Positions 16,729 to 26,194 of a stretch of DNA of 64,000 nt are shown piece by piece. The notes under the pieces were generated by a model. That model searched no databases. It was not told the origin of the DNA and was given only the letters and a program-made list of their open reading frames with translations. How positions within the stretch are numbered: position 1 is the stretch's first letter; every line of letters begins with the position of its first letter. The translations under genes and the position numbers were made by a program. Origin of the DNA: Actinomycetota bacterium (GTDB lineage: Bacteria > Actinomycetota > Actinomycetes > Streptosporangiales > Streptosporangiaceae). The stretch spans positions 4,339 to 68,338 of the forward strand of contig PMSU01000194.1 in NCBI GenBank assembly GCA_003168255.1, given 5' to 3'.

Positions 16729-17973
16729 TCAGGCGCTGAAGTCGCAGGGCATCCGCTTGATCCCGTTGATGAAGCTGGACAGCAGCCGGTCCGGCTCGGC
16801 GGCGACCCGGATGTCGGGCACCCGGCCGAGCAGTTCGCGCAGCATCACCGTGATCTCCCGGCGGGCCAGGTGCGCGCCGAGGCAGAAGTGCGGGCCTGGA
16901 CCGCCGAAACCCAGGTGCGGGTTGGGGTGGCGGGTGATGTCGAATCTCGCCGGGTCGGTGAACACGGACGCGTCGCGGTTGGCCGCCCAGTAGACCAGCA
17001 GGGTCTTGTCGCCTTCGGCGTAGTCGTGGCCGTTCATGGTGTAATCACGGGTCAGCGTCCGCCGCATGAAGATCACCGGTGACGCATAGCGGACGATCTC
17101 CTCCACCGCGCCGCCGATCCGCGGCTCGAAGTCAGCCAGCAGGAGAGCGCGCTGATCGCCGAACTGGGTCAGCAGCCACAGCGCATGGGAGATGGCGTTG
17201 CGGGTGGTCTCGTTGCCGGCCACGACCAGCAGGATGAAGAAGGAAGCCAGCTCTGCGGTGGTCAGATGCTCCCCGTCGATGTTCGCGTTGACCAGGGCCG
17301 AGACAAGATCGTCTGTGGGGTTGCCCGCCCGGGTGGCGCCCAGGTCGGTGACCAGCGCGCGGAGTTCTTCCGCCGCGGCGAAGATCTGGCCGAGCGCTTC
17401 ATCCATGTCCTCGCTGACCAGTTCGGTGTCGAAGCCGGACAGGATGATGTTGCTGTTGCGCAGCACCATGTCGTAGTGGGCGTCGCCGATGCCCATCATG
17501 TTGCAAATGATCTTGAGCGGAAGCCGGACCGCGACGTGCTGCACGAAATCGCACGGGCCCCTCTCCAGCAATTCCGCGACGACCTGCTCGGCCGTCCGCT
17601 GTACGTCGTCCTCGAAATTCTTGATCATCTTGGGCGTGAAGGAGCGGGAGACGATCCGGCGCAGCCTGGAGTGCCGCGGGTCATCCATGTTGATCATCGA
17701 GCCGAAGTACTCATTGAACTCAGCGGGCACATCCGGGACCTGCGTCGCGCCACGGCCCGAGCAGAACACCTCGGGATTCCGGCTCGCTTCCGTCACGTCG
17801 GAATGCCTGATGAGAGCGTAATATCCGGGCCCCTTATCCGCGAAGGGCGTCTCGGGCTCGGCGAAGAAAGCAGGGTGGTCGAGGGCGCGCAGCCGCGCGA
17901 AGGCCGCCTCACGTTCCGCGAGCGGGAGGCCCCAGAACTCCATGTCCGACAGGTCGATGTCCAGGGCTGCCAT
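16729..17973 (-). CDS. cytochrome P450
   Basis: A 414-aa bacterial class I P450. It shows the I-helix region FFILLVVAGNETTRNAIS, the K-helix EEIVRYASP and the heme loop FGGPGPHFCLGAHLARREI with the axial cysteine. It resembles actinobacterial CYP families acting on steroids, fatty acids or terpenes; the substrate is not deducible. No ferredoxin gene is adjacent. Confidence 0.95.
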   Translation of the reverse strand: MAALDIDLSDMEFWGLPLAEREAAFARLRALDHPAFFAEPETPFADKGPGYYALIRHSDVTEASRNPEVFCSGRGATQVPDVPAEFNEYFGSMINMDDPRHSRLRRIVSRSFTPKMIKNFEDDVQRTAEQVVAELLERGPCDFVQHVAVRLPLKIICNMMGIGDAHYDMVLRNSNIILSGFDTELVSEDMDEALGQIFAAAEELRALVTDLGATRAGNPTDDLVSALVNANIDGEHLTTAELASFFILLVVAGNETTRNAISHALWLLTQFGDQRALLLADFEPRIGGAVEEIVRYASPVIFMRRTLTRDYTMNGHDYAEGDKTLLVYWAANRDASVFTDPARFDITRHPNPHLGFGGPGPHFCLGAHLARREITVMLRELLGRVPDIRVAAEPDRLLSSFINGIKRMPCDFSA

Positions 17974-18109
17974 CTGAACCGTCCTTCCCTAGGGACTAGA
18001 ACCGCATTCGGTTCCATAGTCGCACAGAGGTGTCCGACGGGGAGCCCGTGGTATGGCCGGTGAGCTGCTGGTTCACCAGGAGCTGATCAGCGTTACTTCG
18101 AGCGAACCA

Positions 18110-18517
18110 TCACGCGGGTTCCTCAACGGCGTCCGTGCAGTCCGGAAGCTCGGCGGCACGGCTGACCTGCACCGCCCATATGACCAGCGGCACCTGGAGC
18201 GGGAGGCGCAGGTAGGCGGCCAGGCGTAGCGCGGCTGGTTTGTCACGCCAGTCCCGAGCCATCTGGACATTGGCCGGGAAGACCACGGTAAACAGGCCGG
18301 CTGCGGCGAGCGCCCCGGCGCGGCGGGTTCTCGGGCTGGCGACGGCGGCGGCCACGGCCAGCTCCGCGGCGCCGCTGACCAGGGTCCAGGTTCTGGGCTT
18401 GCCTGGCAGGGAACGCGGGACGATGGCGTCGTACGGTCTGGGCACGACGAAATGCATCAGGCCGCCACCGGCCAGCAGTACCGCGAGACGTGCGGAGGAT
18501 CGGGAAGTCTTCGCCAT
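18110..18517 (-). CDS. DoxX-like small membrane protein
   Basis: The 135-aa protein starts at ATG 18517 (MAKTSRSS). About four hydrophobic segments are visible: LAVLLAGGGLMHFVVP, TLVSGAAELAVAAAVAS, AGALAAAGLFTVVFPANV and LQVPLVIWAVQVS. The FPANVQMARDWRDKP block is typical of DoxX/MauE-like proteins. The function of such proteins is poorly defined (quinone or redox-related). Confidence 0.75.
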   Translation of the reverse strand: MAKTSRSSARLAVLLAGGGLMHFVVPRPYDAIVPRSLPGKPRTWTLVSGAAELAVAAAVASPRTRRAGALAAAGLFTVVFPANVQMARDWRDKPAALRLAAYLRLPLQVPLVIWAVQVSRAAELPDCTDAVEEPA

Positions 18518-18639
18518 GACCAGACATTGTGCAGTCGGCGCTGCGAATCGGCCAGTCTGCCTCGCCGGGTCCTGGCATTGCCCGGGCATCGATGACGCGC
18601 GGTTCGGGTCATTCAGCGTGCGGCGGTCGTGCGATTGAG

Positions 18640-18828
18640 CCCGTCCAGTGGCGGGCACGGCGGGGCGGCGTAGACCCCGCCGGCCGTGATCAGGGTGCTG
18701 GCCACGAAGATGGGCCGCGTCCCGATGCGGCCGAGGAGCTTGGCGGTGATGCCTGCGGCGTCGTGCTCTTCGAGGCCACGACGGGCGGCTGACCCGGTGA
18801 ATCGCCCTAGAGTTTCCGGCGGCACCAC
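18640..18828 (-). pseudogene. fragment of an MFS drug transporter
   Basis: In the 425-bp gap between the DoxX-like gene and purU, the leftward strand encodes GITAKLLGRIGTRPIFVAS followed by a hydrophobic stretch. This is the usual loop-plus-helix of DHA2 transporters. There is no room for the rest of such a gene on either side, so it is at most a relic. Confidence 0.4.
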
Positions 18829-18943
18829 TTCGTGAGGAAGATGGGGCCATGCCAGGTCGATCAGGCAGCCAAGGTGGGCGGAATGTCCCTGGGAGCGACT
18901 GGCCGCAGCCCGTCATTGCCAGCAGAGTCCGTTGGAGCCAGTC

Positions 18944-19834
18944 ATGACCTCATCACAGCCCGCGCCGGGATCGCAGCCCACGCCGGGCTACATCCTGACG
19001 ATCTCCTGTGCCGACGTTCCCGGCATCGTCTTCGCTGTATCGAAATTTCTCGTCGGGCAGGACTGCAACATCACCCAGAGCCAGCAGTTCGGCGATCCAG
19101 GGACCGGTACCTTCTTCATGCGCGTGATGTTCACCCCGGTCGGCGACACGCACCCCAGCATGGAGTTGCTACAGAAGCAATTCTCGGCGGTCGCGGAGAG
19201 GTTCGGCATGACCTGGCGCCTGCTGGGCGCCGCCGATAAGCAGCGTGTGCTCATCATGGTGAGCAAATTCGGCCACTGCCTTAATGACCTGCTGTTCCGC
19301 TGGAGTATCGGCGGCCTGCCCATCGACGTGGCCGCGGTCGTGTCCAATCATCGCGACTTCAGCCGTCTCGCTGACAGCTACGGCATCCCCTTTCACCACA
19401 TCCCGGTGACACCGGATACGAAATCGCAGGCGGAAGAGGAACTTCGGGCGATCGTGCGGGACCTTGACGTGGACCTCGTCGTGCTCGCCCGCTATATGCA
19501 GATCCTCTCCGAGGATCTATGCAGGGAGCTTGAGGGCCGGGCGATCAACATTCATCACTCCATGCTGCCCAGCTTCAAAGGGGCACGGCCATACCAGCAG
19601 GCTCACGCCCGTGGCGTGAAGCTGATCGGGGCAACCGCCCACTACGTCACTCCCGGCCTGGACGAGGGACCGATCATCGAGCAGGAGGTGGCCAGGGTCG
19701 ACCACTCGATGACCGCAGACGAAGTGGCCGCGATCGGCCGCGACGTCGAATGCCAGGCACTTGCACGAGCGGTGCGCTGGCACACCGAGAACCGCGTCCT
19801 GCTCAACGGGTACCGCACCATAGTCTTTCACTGA
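18944..19834 (+). CDS. purU: formyltetrahydrofolate deformylase
   Basis: This 296-aa protein has an N-terminal ACT domain (ILTISCADVPGIVFAVSKFL) and a formyltransferase-like hydrolase domain with the catalytic series INIHHSMLPSFKGARPYQQA and the Asp in LDEGPIIEQ. It releases formate from 10-formyl-THF and balances the C1 pool, fitting the nearby glycine-cleavage genes. The ATG at 18944 has a GGAG seven bases upstream; the upstream TTG at 18932 overlaps that site. Confidence 0.95.
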   Translation: MTSSQPAPGSQPTPGYILTISCADVPGIVFAVSKFLVGQDCNITQSQQFGDPGTGTFFMRVMFTPVGDTHPSMELLQKQFSAVAERFGMTWRLLGAADKQRVLIMVSKFGHCLNDLLFRWSIGGLPIDVAAVVSNHRDFSRLADSYGIPFHHIPVTPDTKSQAEEELRAIVRDLDVDLVVLARYMQILSEDLCRELEGRAINIHHSMLPSFKGARPYQQAHARGVKLIGATAHYVTPGLDEGPIIEQEVARVDHSMTADEVAAIGRDVECQALARAVRWHTENRVLLNGYRTIVFH

Positions 19835-19935
19835 CAGGGTTAGTTTCGGACGTCAGCGACCCGCTTGCCGACCTGGATGTACTCGATCACCTAGTACACG
19901 TGGTGCTGACCGGCAGGCTGCATCGGACCGGCACG

Positions 19936-19998
19936 GCGTGATCCGGGTCTGCGGAATCCAGGCCCCAAGCCTGGCCAGTCAGGACCGCCGGATCACGC
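19936..19998. terminator. nested inverted repeat between convergent genes
   Basis: An 11-bp perfect inverted repeat, GCGTGATCCGG/CCGGATCACGC, encloses a second hairpin, CCAGGC/GCCTGG (19958-19974). It lies between purU and the PH-domain gene, which converge. There is no T-run, so it is an actinobacterial-style terminator or other cruciform element. Confidence 0.55.
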
Positions 19999-20036
19999 AG
20001 CCACGCCAGGAAACATCGCAACCCGCCGTGGTAGTA

Positions 20037-21443
20037 CTAGGCGGCCCGGATCCGCGCATCACGGGCGAGCACAGGCAGCCGGCCGAGGATCTCTTGCGCT
20101 TCGGCGGCGTCGCGGTCCTGGATGCTCGCGGTCACTCGCTTGCCCGCGACATCGAGTCGCACCGACGCGAGCCCGAGCCGTCGCTGGAAAGGGCCCTGCA
20201 GCCAGCGGATGCTCTGTACCTTCTCCAGCGGGACCCAGGTAGTCTTCCGGCACACCCGGCCGCGCGAGGCCACCACGTATCGGTCGTCACCGCCCCACGC
20301 CAGGAAGTGGTACGTCAGCGGCGCTTTCCAGCGGGCGCTTCTGGGGGGCCGCCTCGATGGCGCCGGTCGCGCGCTCAGCAACTCGCCGAGCATCTGCTCT
20401 GCCTCCGCGCGCGATCCGACGGGGATGAGCGCGCGCAGGCGCTGCGACTCAGATCGGTCCTCCCGCCGCTGGCGCGGCCCCGCGACGTCGACCTCAAGTC
20501 GGCACCAGCCGAACGCCCGCCATACCAGCGGCTCGACCAGGCGTACCCCCTGAACGCGCCCAGGGCGGATGGTCTCGGCCGTGGTCTGCACCAGCCCAGA
20601 CCGCAACCGCAGCCCGTCAGGCGCCGCCGCCACAGTGGTGCCAAACTCGCCATTGAACTGGCGCCAGACCGCAAGCACAATTCCGATTCCGAACGGCAGG
20701 AACGACGCAACGATGCCAGGCTGACCAGTCAGCGCGGCGACCAAGGCCATCGCGATGATGACGATTGCTGCGAACGCCCCGGCCCTGCTCAGCGCGATGG
20801 CGCCGGCCAGGCGGCCGGGCCGTACCCGGAACAGCAACCGCTCGGTCTCTTGGGCCCCCACAGGCTCCCCGGCAGGACTGGCCGCGTCCGGCAGTGCCAC
20901 CGTCGCGACAGCCGGCGCCCGGGTCATCGACAGCAGCCGCCGGCGAAGCTGCTCGGCGTCCGCGCGCGAAAGGCAGGCAAGGCGGCCGCCGGAGGAGTCG
21001 GCGCCCGCCATCCGCAACTGGATCTCCGCTAGCCCAAGCACTCGCGCCAGCCCGCTCTGAACCACGTCGATCGCCTGGACCTGCGACAGCGGGAAGCGCA
21101 GTGACTGGCGCCGCACCAGGCCGGTCTCGATGCGCAGCACGCCGTCAGCGACCTGCCAGCGGGTGACGAGCCAGCTCACCACGCCGCCGACTAGCGCAAG
21201 CGTGACGACGACGAGGTCGCCGACGAGAGCGCCGCCCTCCTGATGCTGGTTCAGCAGAAAGAGGGCGACCACTGCGATGACGATGGACAGCAGCCGGCGG
21301 CCAGCGCGGACGACCGGTGACAACGGGTGCAGGCGATGCCAACCCGCGACGTTGTCCCCCGCTGAGTCCGCCAACCCCGCCGAGCCCGCTGAGTCCGCCG
21401 ACCCCGCCGACCCCGCTGAGCCGCCGGGCAGCGGGCCTGTCAC
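20037..21443 (-). CDS. PH (bPH2/DUF304) domain membrane protein, YdbT-like
   Basis: This 468-aa protein starts at a GTG (21443) overlapping the stop of the upstream YdbS-like gene. After a 20-residue Gly/Ala/Ser/Asp repeat come two membrane segments (LLSIVIAVVALFLL; LVVVTLALVGGVVSWLV). Two further PH repeats carry the signatures GLVRRQSLRFPLSQVQAID and GLVQTTAETIRPGRVQGV, and a third is near the C-terminus (VCRKTTWVPLEKVQSIRW). The pair architecture equals Bacillus YdbS/YdbT, with a proposed membrane-stress role. Confidence 0.85.
   Translation of the reverse strand: MTGPLPGGSAGSAGSADSAGSAGLADSAGDNVAGWHRLHPLSPVVRAGRRLLSIVIAVVALFLLNQHQEGGALVGDLVVVTLALVGGVVSWLVTRWQVADGVLRIETGLVRRQSLRFPLSQVQAIDVVQSGLARVLGLAEIQLRMAGADSSGGRLACLSRADAEQLRRRLLSMTRAPAVATVALPDAASPAGEPVGAQETERLLFRVRPGRLAGAIALSRAGAFAAIVIIAMALVAALTGQPGIVASFLPFGIGIVLAVWRQFNGEFGTTVAAAPDGLRLRSGLVQTTAETIRPGRVQGVRLVEPLVWRAFGWCRLEVDVAGPRQRREDRSESQRLRALIPVGSRAEAEQMLGELLSARPAPSRRPPRSARWKAPLTYHFLAWGGDDRYVVASRGRVCRKTTWVPLEKVQSIRWLQGPFQRRLGLASVRLDVAGKRVTASIQDRDAAEAQEILGRLPVLARDARIRAA
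21340..21430. repeat. GC-rich imperfect repeat at the start of the YdbT-like gene
   Basis: Repeated GAGTCCGCC/GACCCCGCC words encode SAGSADSAGSAGLADSAG in the first 25 residues of the YdbT-like protein, before the first membrane segment. It is the same kind of N-terminal repeat extension as in the LLM and DUF3533-like genes. Confidence 0.6.
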
Positions 21444-21949
21444 AGCCCGGCCGCCTGCGCTTCGCCGAGCGAGGCTAGCTGGTCCCGCAGCTTCGCGGCC
21501 TCCGCCCTGTCCAGCCCCGGGATGCGCGCGTCGCTGGCCGCGGCGGCGGTGTGCATCCGCACGGTCGCAAGGCCCAGGCTCCGCTCCACCGGGCCGGCGG
21601 TGACGTCGATGAACTGCATCCGTCCGTACGGGATCACCGACTGGCGGCGGATCAGCACCCCGCGGCGGACCATCAGGTCCTGGTTCCGCTCCGCGTAGCC
21701 CCACGCGGCGACGCGGCGGGCGAGGAACCGTTCCCACACCAGCCCGACCAGCACAAGCCCGAACCCGAGGCCGATGCCGAGTGGGGCAGATCCCGCCATG
21801 CCCGCCAGTCCGCCGGCCAGCGCGACCGGCACGGTCACCAGCACGGTCTGAATGCGCCTGGCGCGCAGCAAGAGCGGCGACGGACGCTGCCACACGACGT
21901 CGGCGTCACCGGGCTCTGCCGGTGGTGAGCCCGGCTCGGCTATCGACAT
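21440..21949 (-). CDS. PH (bPH2/DUF304) domain membrane protein, YdbS-like
   Basis: The 169-aa protein has a membrane hairpin at about residues 35-75 (VLVTVPVALAGGLAG; LGIGLGFGLVLVGLVW). A single bPH2 domain follows with the signature LMVRRGVLIRRQSVIPYGR and MQFIDVTAGPVERSLGLA. It is translationally coupled to the YdbT-like gene. Confidence 0.85.
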   Translation of the reverse strand: MSIAEPGSPPAEPGDADVVWQRPSPLLLRARRIQTVLVTVPVALAGGLAGMAGSAPLGIGLGFGLVLVGLVWERFLARRVAAWGYAERNQDLMVRRGVLIRRQSVIPYGRMQFIDVTAGPVERSLGLATVRMHTAAAASDARIPGLDRAEAAKLRDQLASLGEAQAAGL

Positions 21950-22102
21950 GCGGCCGGGCCTGTCGTAGCGTCGCGGACTCGCTCTGCGCGGGTCACGGTG
22001 ACCTACCTCTGTATATGTTCTGCTCGACTGGGGGTGAAAGGCTACCAGCCGGGCAAGATCTCATATGGCCGCCATTACCGCCGCTGGCCACTCGCGACAA
22101 CG

Positions 22103-22146
22103 CGAGGGTCCGGCACCCCCGCAGCGGCGGAGCTGCCGGACCCTCG
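22103..22146 (-). terminator. long hairpin terminator of the catalase operon
   Basis: A 13-bp perfect stem, CGAGGGTCCGGCA (22103-22115)/TGCCGGACCCTCG (22134-22146), encloses an 18-nt loop about 80 bp past the katA stop, reading leftward. It has no T-run. Confidence 0.65.
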
Positions 22147-22227
22147 TGTGCTGCGGGCGCTTAGGCCTTGTCCTGCCTGCTGATGCGGGCGGGGCTGCCT
22201 GCGCGGCTGCCTTTGGTCCTTCTCGTC

Positions 22228-23688
22228 CTACTTGGCGCGGACGCCGGCCTCGATCCTGTCGCCGAGGTCCTTGTCCACGTTGCGCCAGTACTGGAAGGCG
22301 CGTTGCAGGACCGGTTCGCTCACCGCGTCGGACAGGTGGCCCACGATGTTGCCGACCAGCCGCTCACGGCCCGCGTCGTCGAGCACCTCGCGGACCATCG
22401 TGCCTGCCTGGCCCCAGTCGTCGTCCTGCTCGCGCAGGGTGTAGGCGGTGCGCACCATGTCCCCGTCGGAGTGCCATCCGGCCGGCTCGCCGTACCGCTC
22501 GGTGTCGGCCTTCGGGCCGCCCTTGGAGTTCGGCGCGTACACCGGGTCCGACACTTTGTTGATACGCATCGCCCCGTCCTTGCTATAACTGCGCACCGGC
22601 GCCTGGGGGGCGTTCACCGGGATCTGCTTGTAGTTGACGCCCATCCGGGCACGGTGCGCGTCGGCATAGGAGAATCCCCGGGCCAGCAGCATCTTGTCCG
22701 GACTCAGCGCGATGCCGGGCACGAGGTTATTCGGCTCGAACGCCGCCTGCTCGATCTCGGCGTGGTAGTCGGTCGGGTTGCGGTCCAGGGTCATCCGGCC
22801 GACCTCGATGAGCGGGTAGTCGCTGTGCGGCCACACCTTGGTCAGGTCGAACGGGTTGAACCGGTAGGTCTTGGCATCCTCGAACGGCATGATCTGCATC
22901 CTGAGCGTCCAGCTCGGGTGATCACCGCGCTTGATCGCCTCGAACAGGTCACGGGTGTGGTAGTCGCCGTCTGCCGACGCCATCTGGTCGGCATCGGCCT
23001 GGGTGAAGAACTCGATGCCCTGGTCGGTCTTGAAGTGGTACTTCACCCAGAACTTCGCGCCGGCCGCATTGACCCACAGGTAGGTGTGCGAGCCATAGCC
23101 GTTCATGTGCCGCCAGGTCCGCGGGATCCCGCGGTCGCCCATCAGCCAGGTCACCTGGTGCGCCGACTCCGGGGACAGGCTCCAGAAGTCCCACTGCATA
23201 TCGTGATCGCGCAGGTTGTTGTCGGCGCGGCGCTTCTGCGAGCGGATGAAGTGCTGGAACTTCAGCGGGTCGCGCAGGAAGAACACGGGGGTGTTGTTCC
23301 CGACCATGTCGTAGTTGCCCTCGGTGGTGTAGAACTTCAGCGCGAAGCCGCGCGGGTCACGCCAGGTGTCGGGGCTGCCCCGCTCGCCGGCCACGGTCGA
23401 GAACCGCGCCAGCATGTCCGTGCGGGTGCCGGGCTGGAACACCGCGGCCTTGGTGTAGGCGCTGACATCGCTGGTCACCTCGAACCGGCCGAACGCGCCG
23501 CCGCCCTTGGCGTGCGGCTGACGCTCGGGAATCCGTTCCCGGTTGAAGTTCGCCATCTGCTCGATCAGGTAGTGATCGTGCAGCAGGATCGGACCGTCCG
23601 GGCCAACGGTGAGCGAGTGCTCATCGCTTTCGACCGGTATGCCCGCGTCCGTCGTCGTGGCGTCGGGCTGCGATTGCGTCACTGTCAT
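22228..23688 (-). CDS. katA: heme catalase, small-subunit type
   Basis: This 486-aa enzyme decomposes H2O2. Seen: [22 protein letters not shown] with the distal-side region (followed by HAKGGGAFG), [35 protein letters not shown] and [17 protein letters not shown] around the proximal tyrosine. The ATG at 23688 overlaps the furA stop as ATGA. The AGGAGGA motif is only about two bases away, and the in-frame GTG at 23682 would have a better distance. Cotranscription with the Fur-type regulator implies peroxide-responsive control. Confidence 0.95.
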   Translation of the reverse strand: MTVTQSQPDATTTDAGIPVESDEHSLTVGPDGPILLHDHYLIEQMANFNRERIPERQPHAKGGGAFGRFEVTSDVSAYTKAAVFQPGTRTDMLARFSTVAGERGSPDTWRDPRGFALKFYTTEGNYDMVGNNTPVFFLRDPLKFQHFIRSQKRRADNNLRDHDMQWDFWSLSPESAHQVTWLMGDRGIPRTWRHMNGYGSHTYLWVNAAGAKFWVKYHFKTDQGIEFFTQADADQMASADGDYHTRDLFEAIKRGDHPSWTLRMQIMPFEDAKTYRFNPFDLTKVWPHSDYPLIEVGRMTLDRNPTDYHAEIEQAAFEPNNLVPGIALSPDKMLLARGFSYADAHRARMGVNYKQIPVNAPQAPVRSYSKDGAMRINKVSDPVYAPNSKGGPKADTERYGEPAGWHSDGDMVRTAYTLREQDDDWGQAGTMVREVLDDAGRERLVGNIVGHLSDAVSEPVLQRAFQYWRNVDKDLGDRIEAGVRAK

Positions 23689-24161
23689 TCCTCCTCGTGA
23701 TATTGCGCTATGGCCGCGGAACCTTCCGCCGCCATACAGGTGGGGCATACGCCCCAGAAGATCACCTCGGCCTCATCGACCGCGAAGCCCTGCTCCTGCA
23801 CCGGGGTAAGGCACGACTGGGCCCCGACCACGTAGTCGACATCCTCGGTGCGGCCGCACCGCCGGCACACCAGGTGATGATGGCTGTCCCCGACCCGGCG
23901 CTCGAAACGAGCGGAATGCCCGGCGGGCTCGATGCGCCGCAGCAGGCCGGCGGCGGTGCAGGTCGCCAGCACGTCATAGACGGCCTGGGCAGACACCACA
24001 CCGAACTGGTCCCGCACGCCCGCGCCGATGGCGTCGGCGGTGGAGTGCGGGTGCTCGGCCAGCCACGTCAGCACGGCCTGGCGCGGCATGGTCACCCGCA
24101 GCCCGGCCGCGCGCAACGCCCGCACCACGGCGCCATCCGGATCGGCAGGAGCGAGAGCCAT
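23685..24161 (-). CDS. furA: FurA-type peroxide/iron-responsive repressor
   Basis: The 158-aa Fur-family protein has an N-terminal winged helix ([42 protein letters not shown]). Metal-site residues lie in [18 protein letters not shown] and the CxxC of [10 protein letters not shown]. The ATG at 24161 is preferred, with a GGAG about 12 bases upstream; a TTG at 24182 is possible. As in mycobacterial furA-katG, it should repress its own catalase operon until oxidised. Confidence 0.93.
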   Translation of the reverse strand: MALAPADPDGAVVRALRAAGLRVTMPRQAVLTWLAEHPHSTADAIGAGVRDQFGVVSAQAVYDVLATCTAAGLLRRIEPAGHSARFERRVGDSHHHLVCRRCGRTEDVDYVVGAQSCLTPVQEQGFAVDEAEVIFWGVCPTCMAAEGSAAIAQYHEEE

Positions 24162-24208
24162 GATAAGAGCAGGCTCCTGCAATTTCTGGAATGAGTCAAG
24201 TTTCCGTA

Positions 24209-25372
24209 CTACACCAGGACGCCGCCGTCAGTCGGCTGCTTGCGGCGATCGTTGAGCAGCGAGCCGGCCACCGCGACGATCGCCCCGGCGGCCGCGTAGC
24301 CAGCGATGAGGATGAGGTGCCCGGTGATGCCGTGCCCGCCGAAGTACACGATGCGCCGGACCGAGTCGGTACCGGCCCCGTTGGGCAGGGCATTACCGAT
24401 GGCCCGCCAGAACGCAGGCAGCAGCCCGGCCTGGTAGGCACCCCCGGCGCTCGGATTGCCAAGAATGACGAATACCAGCACGGTGACGCCGATGCCGAGC
24501 ACGCCAAACAGCACCTGGAAGGCCATGGTCACGGTGGCGGCCGCCAGCACCAGCAGCGCGCCGAGCCACCAGAGGGCGAGGAAATGGCCGGTGAGAGCGC
24601 CAAGAACGGGGCCGACGACGATCGCGCCGCCGAGGCCGGAAACGATCGCGTAAGGCGCCATCGCGAGCAGGCGAATGCAGGCCCGGCGGGTCGTCGCCGG
24701 GCGCGCGCCGCCGGAGACTCCGAGCAGTGCCGCGACCAGGTAGCCGCCCACGATCCAGCCGATGACCAGGTAAAACCCGGTCAGGCCGCGGCCATCGCCG
24801 GACTGTAGCGGCACGACATCGGTCACTGCGGCGGTGCGGTGCTGGTGAGCCTCGATCGCGGTGATCACTTGCTCGACCGCGGTGGCCTCCGATGTGCCGG
24901 CGGCAGAGGCCACGAGCAGGGTGTCGGTGCTGGCGGAAGGGTTAACGATCAGCGCCGCCGGGATCGAGCCGTCCTTGATGCGTTGCGTTGCCTGCTGCGC
25001 CGAGTTGGCCGCCGTCGCATCCAGCGGGGTGGCGGCCACGGCGTTGAGCTGGGCAATCGCGCGCGCCGACACCTGCTGCGGGGCAACGACCGCGATGGGG
25101 ATCCGGTGCGGCTTGGGCGAATGGAAGGCGCCGACGTACGACAGGATGAACCCGAGTTGCAGCAGCAGCACCCCGGCAATGAGGGTGATCGTCCGTACCG
25201 AGACCGCGTCGCGGAACTCGGCCAGGAATCGCTGCGGTGCCGCCCGTGGCGTCCCGGCGCTCGCTTTCTCCCCGGCTGCCCCGCCGGCGTGCTCCTGCCC
25301 CGTCCCGGCTTGCGCTTTCTCCCCGGCTGCCCCGCCGGCGTGCTCCTGCCGTCCCGGCTGATCCTCGGTCAT
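24209..25372 (-). CDS. DUF3533/ABC-2-like membrane protein with N-terminal repeats
   Basis: The 387-aa protein is YhgE/Pip-like: one N-terminal transmembrane helix (TITLIAGVLLLQLGFILSYV), an extracytoplasmic domain of about 140 residues, then five or six C-terminal helices (FYLVIGWIVGGYLVAALL and onward). Two copies of an EHAGGAAGEKA-type block open the protein, encoded by a duplicated ~50-bp stretch. It is divergent from a TetR gene, as exporter-like genes often are. Possible role: export of a toxic or lipid compound; inferred. Confidence 0.75.
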   Translation of the reverse strand: MTEDQPGRQEHAGGAAGEKAQAGTGQEHAGGAAGEKASAGTPRAAPQRFLAEFRDAVSVRTITLIAGVLLLQLGFILSYVGAFHSPKPHRIPIAVVAPQQVSARAIAQLNAVAATPLDATAANSAQQATQRIKDGSIPAALIVNPSASTDTLLVASAAGTSEATAVEQVITAIEAHQHRTAAVTDVVPLQSGDGRGLTGFYLVIGWIVGGYLVAALLGVSGGARPATTRRACIRLLAMAPYAIVSGLGGAIVVGPVLGALTGHFLALWWLGALLVLAAATVTMAFQVLFGVLGIGVTVLVFVILGNPSAGGAYQAGLLPAFWRAIGNALPNGAGTDSVRRIVYFGGHGITGHLILIAGYAAAGAIVAVAGSLLNDRRKQPTDGGVLV

Positions 25373-25423
25373 CTTCCTGCCCGCTTTCGCCCGTATTGCC
25401 TTCCGAACGGATGCTACGGTAAC

Positions 25424-25445
25424 GTATCAGATACAGCAATGTATC
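25424..25445. promoter_or_regulatory. overlapping palindromes, probable TetR operator
   Basis: GTATC-A-GATAC (25424-25434) and GATACA-N4-TGTATC (25430-25445) share a half-site in the AT-rich gap between the DUF3533-like gene and the TetR gene. The overlap suggests two bound dimers, with repression of both divergent promoters. Confidence 0.65.
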
Positions 25446-25465
25446 AAATTGAAAGGCCGCTTACC

Positions 25466-26194
25466 ATGGTCGCTCCGGCTAGTCATCGGTCGGCAGCCCA
25501 GCGAGCGCGGCGGTCGGCCCTGCGTGCGGACGGCACGCCGCGGCGGGTGACCCGCCGGCGGGCGCAGACGCGGGAGCGCCTGCTTGACGCCGCGTTCGCG
25601 GTGTTCGCCGAGCAGGGTTACGGCGGGACCAGCATCGAGGAGGTATGCGACCGTGCTGGTTACACTCGCGGTGCGTTCTACTCGAACTTCGACTCGCTGG
25701 AGGAGCTGTTCTTCGCCCTTTACCAGCAGCGCGCTACGGAGGTGGCCGACCGTGTCACGGCGGCACTGGACGGCCTGCCCACCGATCTGCCGCGCGACCG
25801 GCTGGTGGCGGCGCTGGCGGACTGCCTTGCCGACGCACTGCTCGGCGACCGCGAGTGGATGATCGTGAAGACCGATTTCCTGCTGCACGCCGCGCGCAAC
25901 CCGGCCGCGGCCCAGGCTATGGCTGTCCATCAGGCGGCGACTCGCGCCGCGCTCCGGCCGGCCATCGCGGCAGTCCTGGACCCGAGCGCCCTGCCCGCGC
26001 CGCTGAACGAGGTGGACACGCTCACCCGGTCCGTCGCCGCGATCTACGAGGCTGCCCTGATGGGCCTGCTCGTCGATCACGAAGCCGACGACGCCCGTGC
26101 CTGGCTGCGGGCGATGTTCACCGCAATCGTCGGTTCGGGTCAGGCCGCCGCCGCAGCCAGCATGCCACCGCACGACCCGACACTGAGCCGATGA
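25466..26194 (+). CDS. TetR family transcriptional regulator
   Basis: The 242-aa protein starts at ATG 25466. A basic N-terminal arm precedes the helix-turn-helix AAFAVFAEQGYGGTSIEEVC and YTRGAFYSNFDSLEELFFAL. It is divergent from the DUF3533-like membrane protein across the palindromes. Its last codons are the first copy of a 53-bp period duplication. Confidence 0.9.
   Translation: MVAPASHRSAAQRARRSALRADGTPRRVTRRRAQTRERLLDAAFAVFAEQGYGGTSIEEVCDRAGYTRGAFYSNFDSLEELFFALYQQRATEVADRVTAALDGLPTDLPRDRLVAALADCLADALLGDREWMIVKTDFLLHAARNPAAAQAMAVHQAATRAALRPAIAAVLDPSALPAPLNEVDTLTRSVAAIYEAALMGLLVDHEADDARAWLRAMFTAIVGSGQAAAAASMPPHDPTLSR

Noticed and set aside
18110-18916. A 268-aa version of the DoxX-like protein
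   Set aside because: The extra N-terminal 130 codons are Arg/Pro-rich with no membrane segments, while the ATG at 18517 opens directly into the first hydrophobic helix.
24839-25465. A 451-codon start for the TetR protein
   Set aside because: The upstream part is antisense to the DUF3533-like gene; the ATG at 25466 lies just after the operator palindromes and opens a normal TetR domain.
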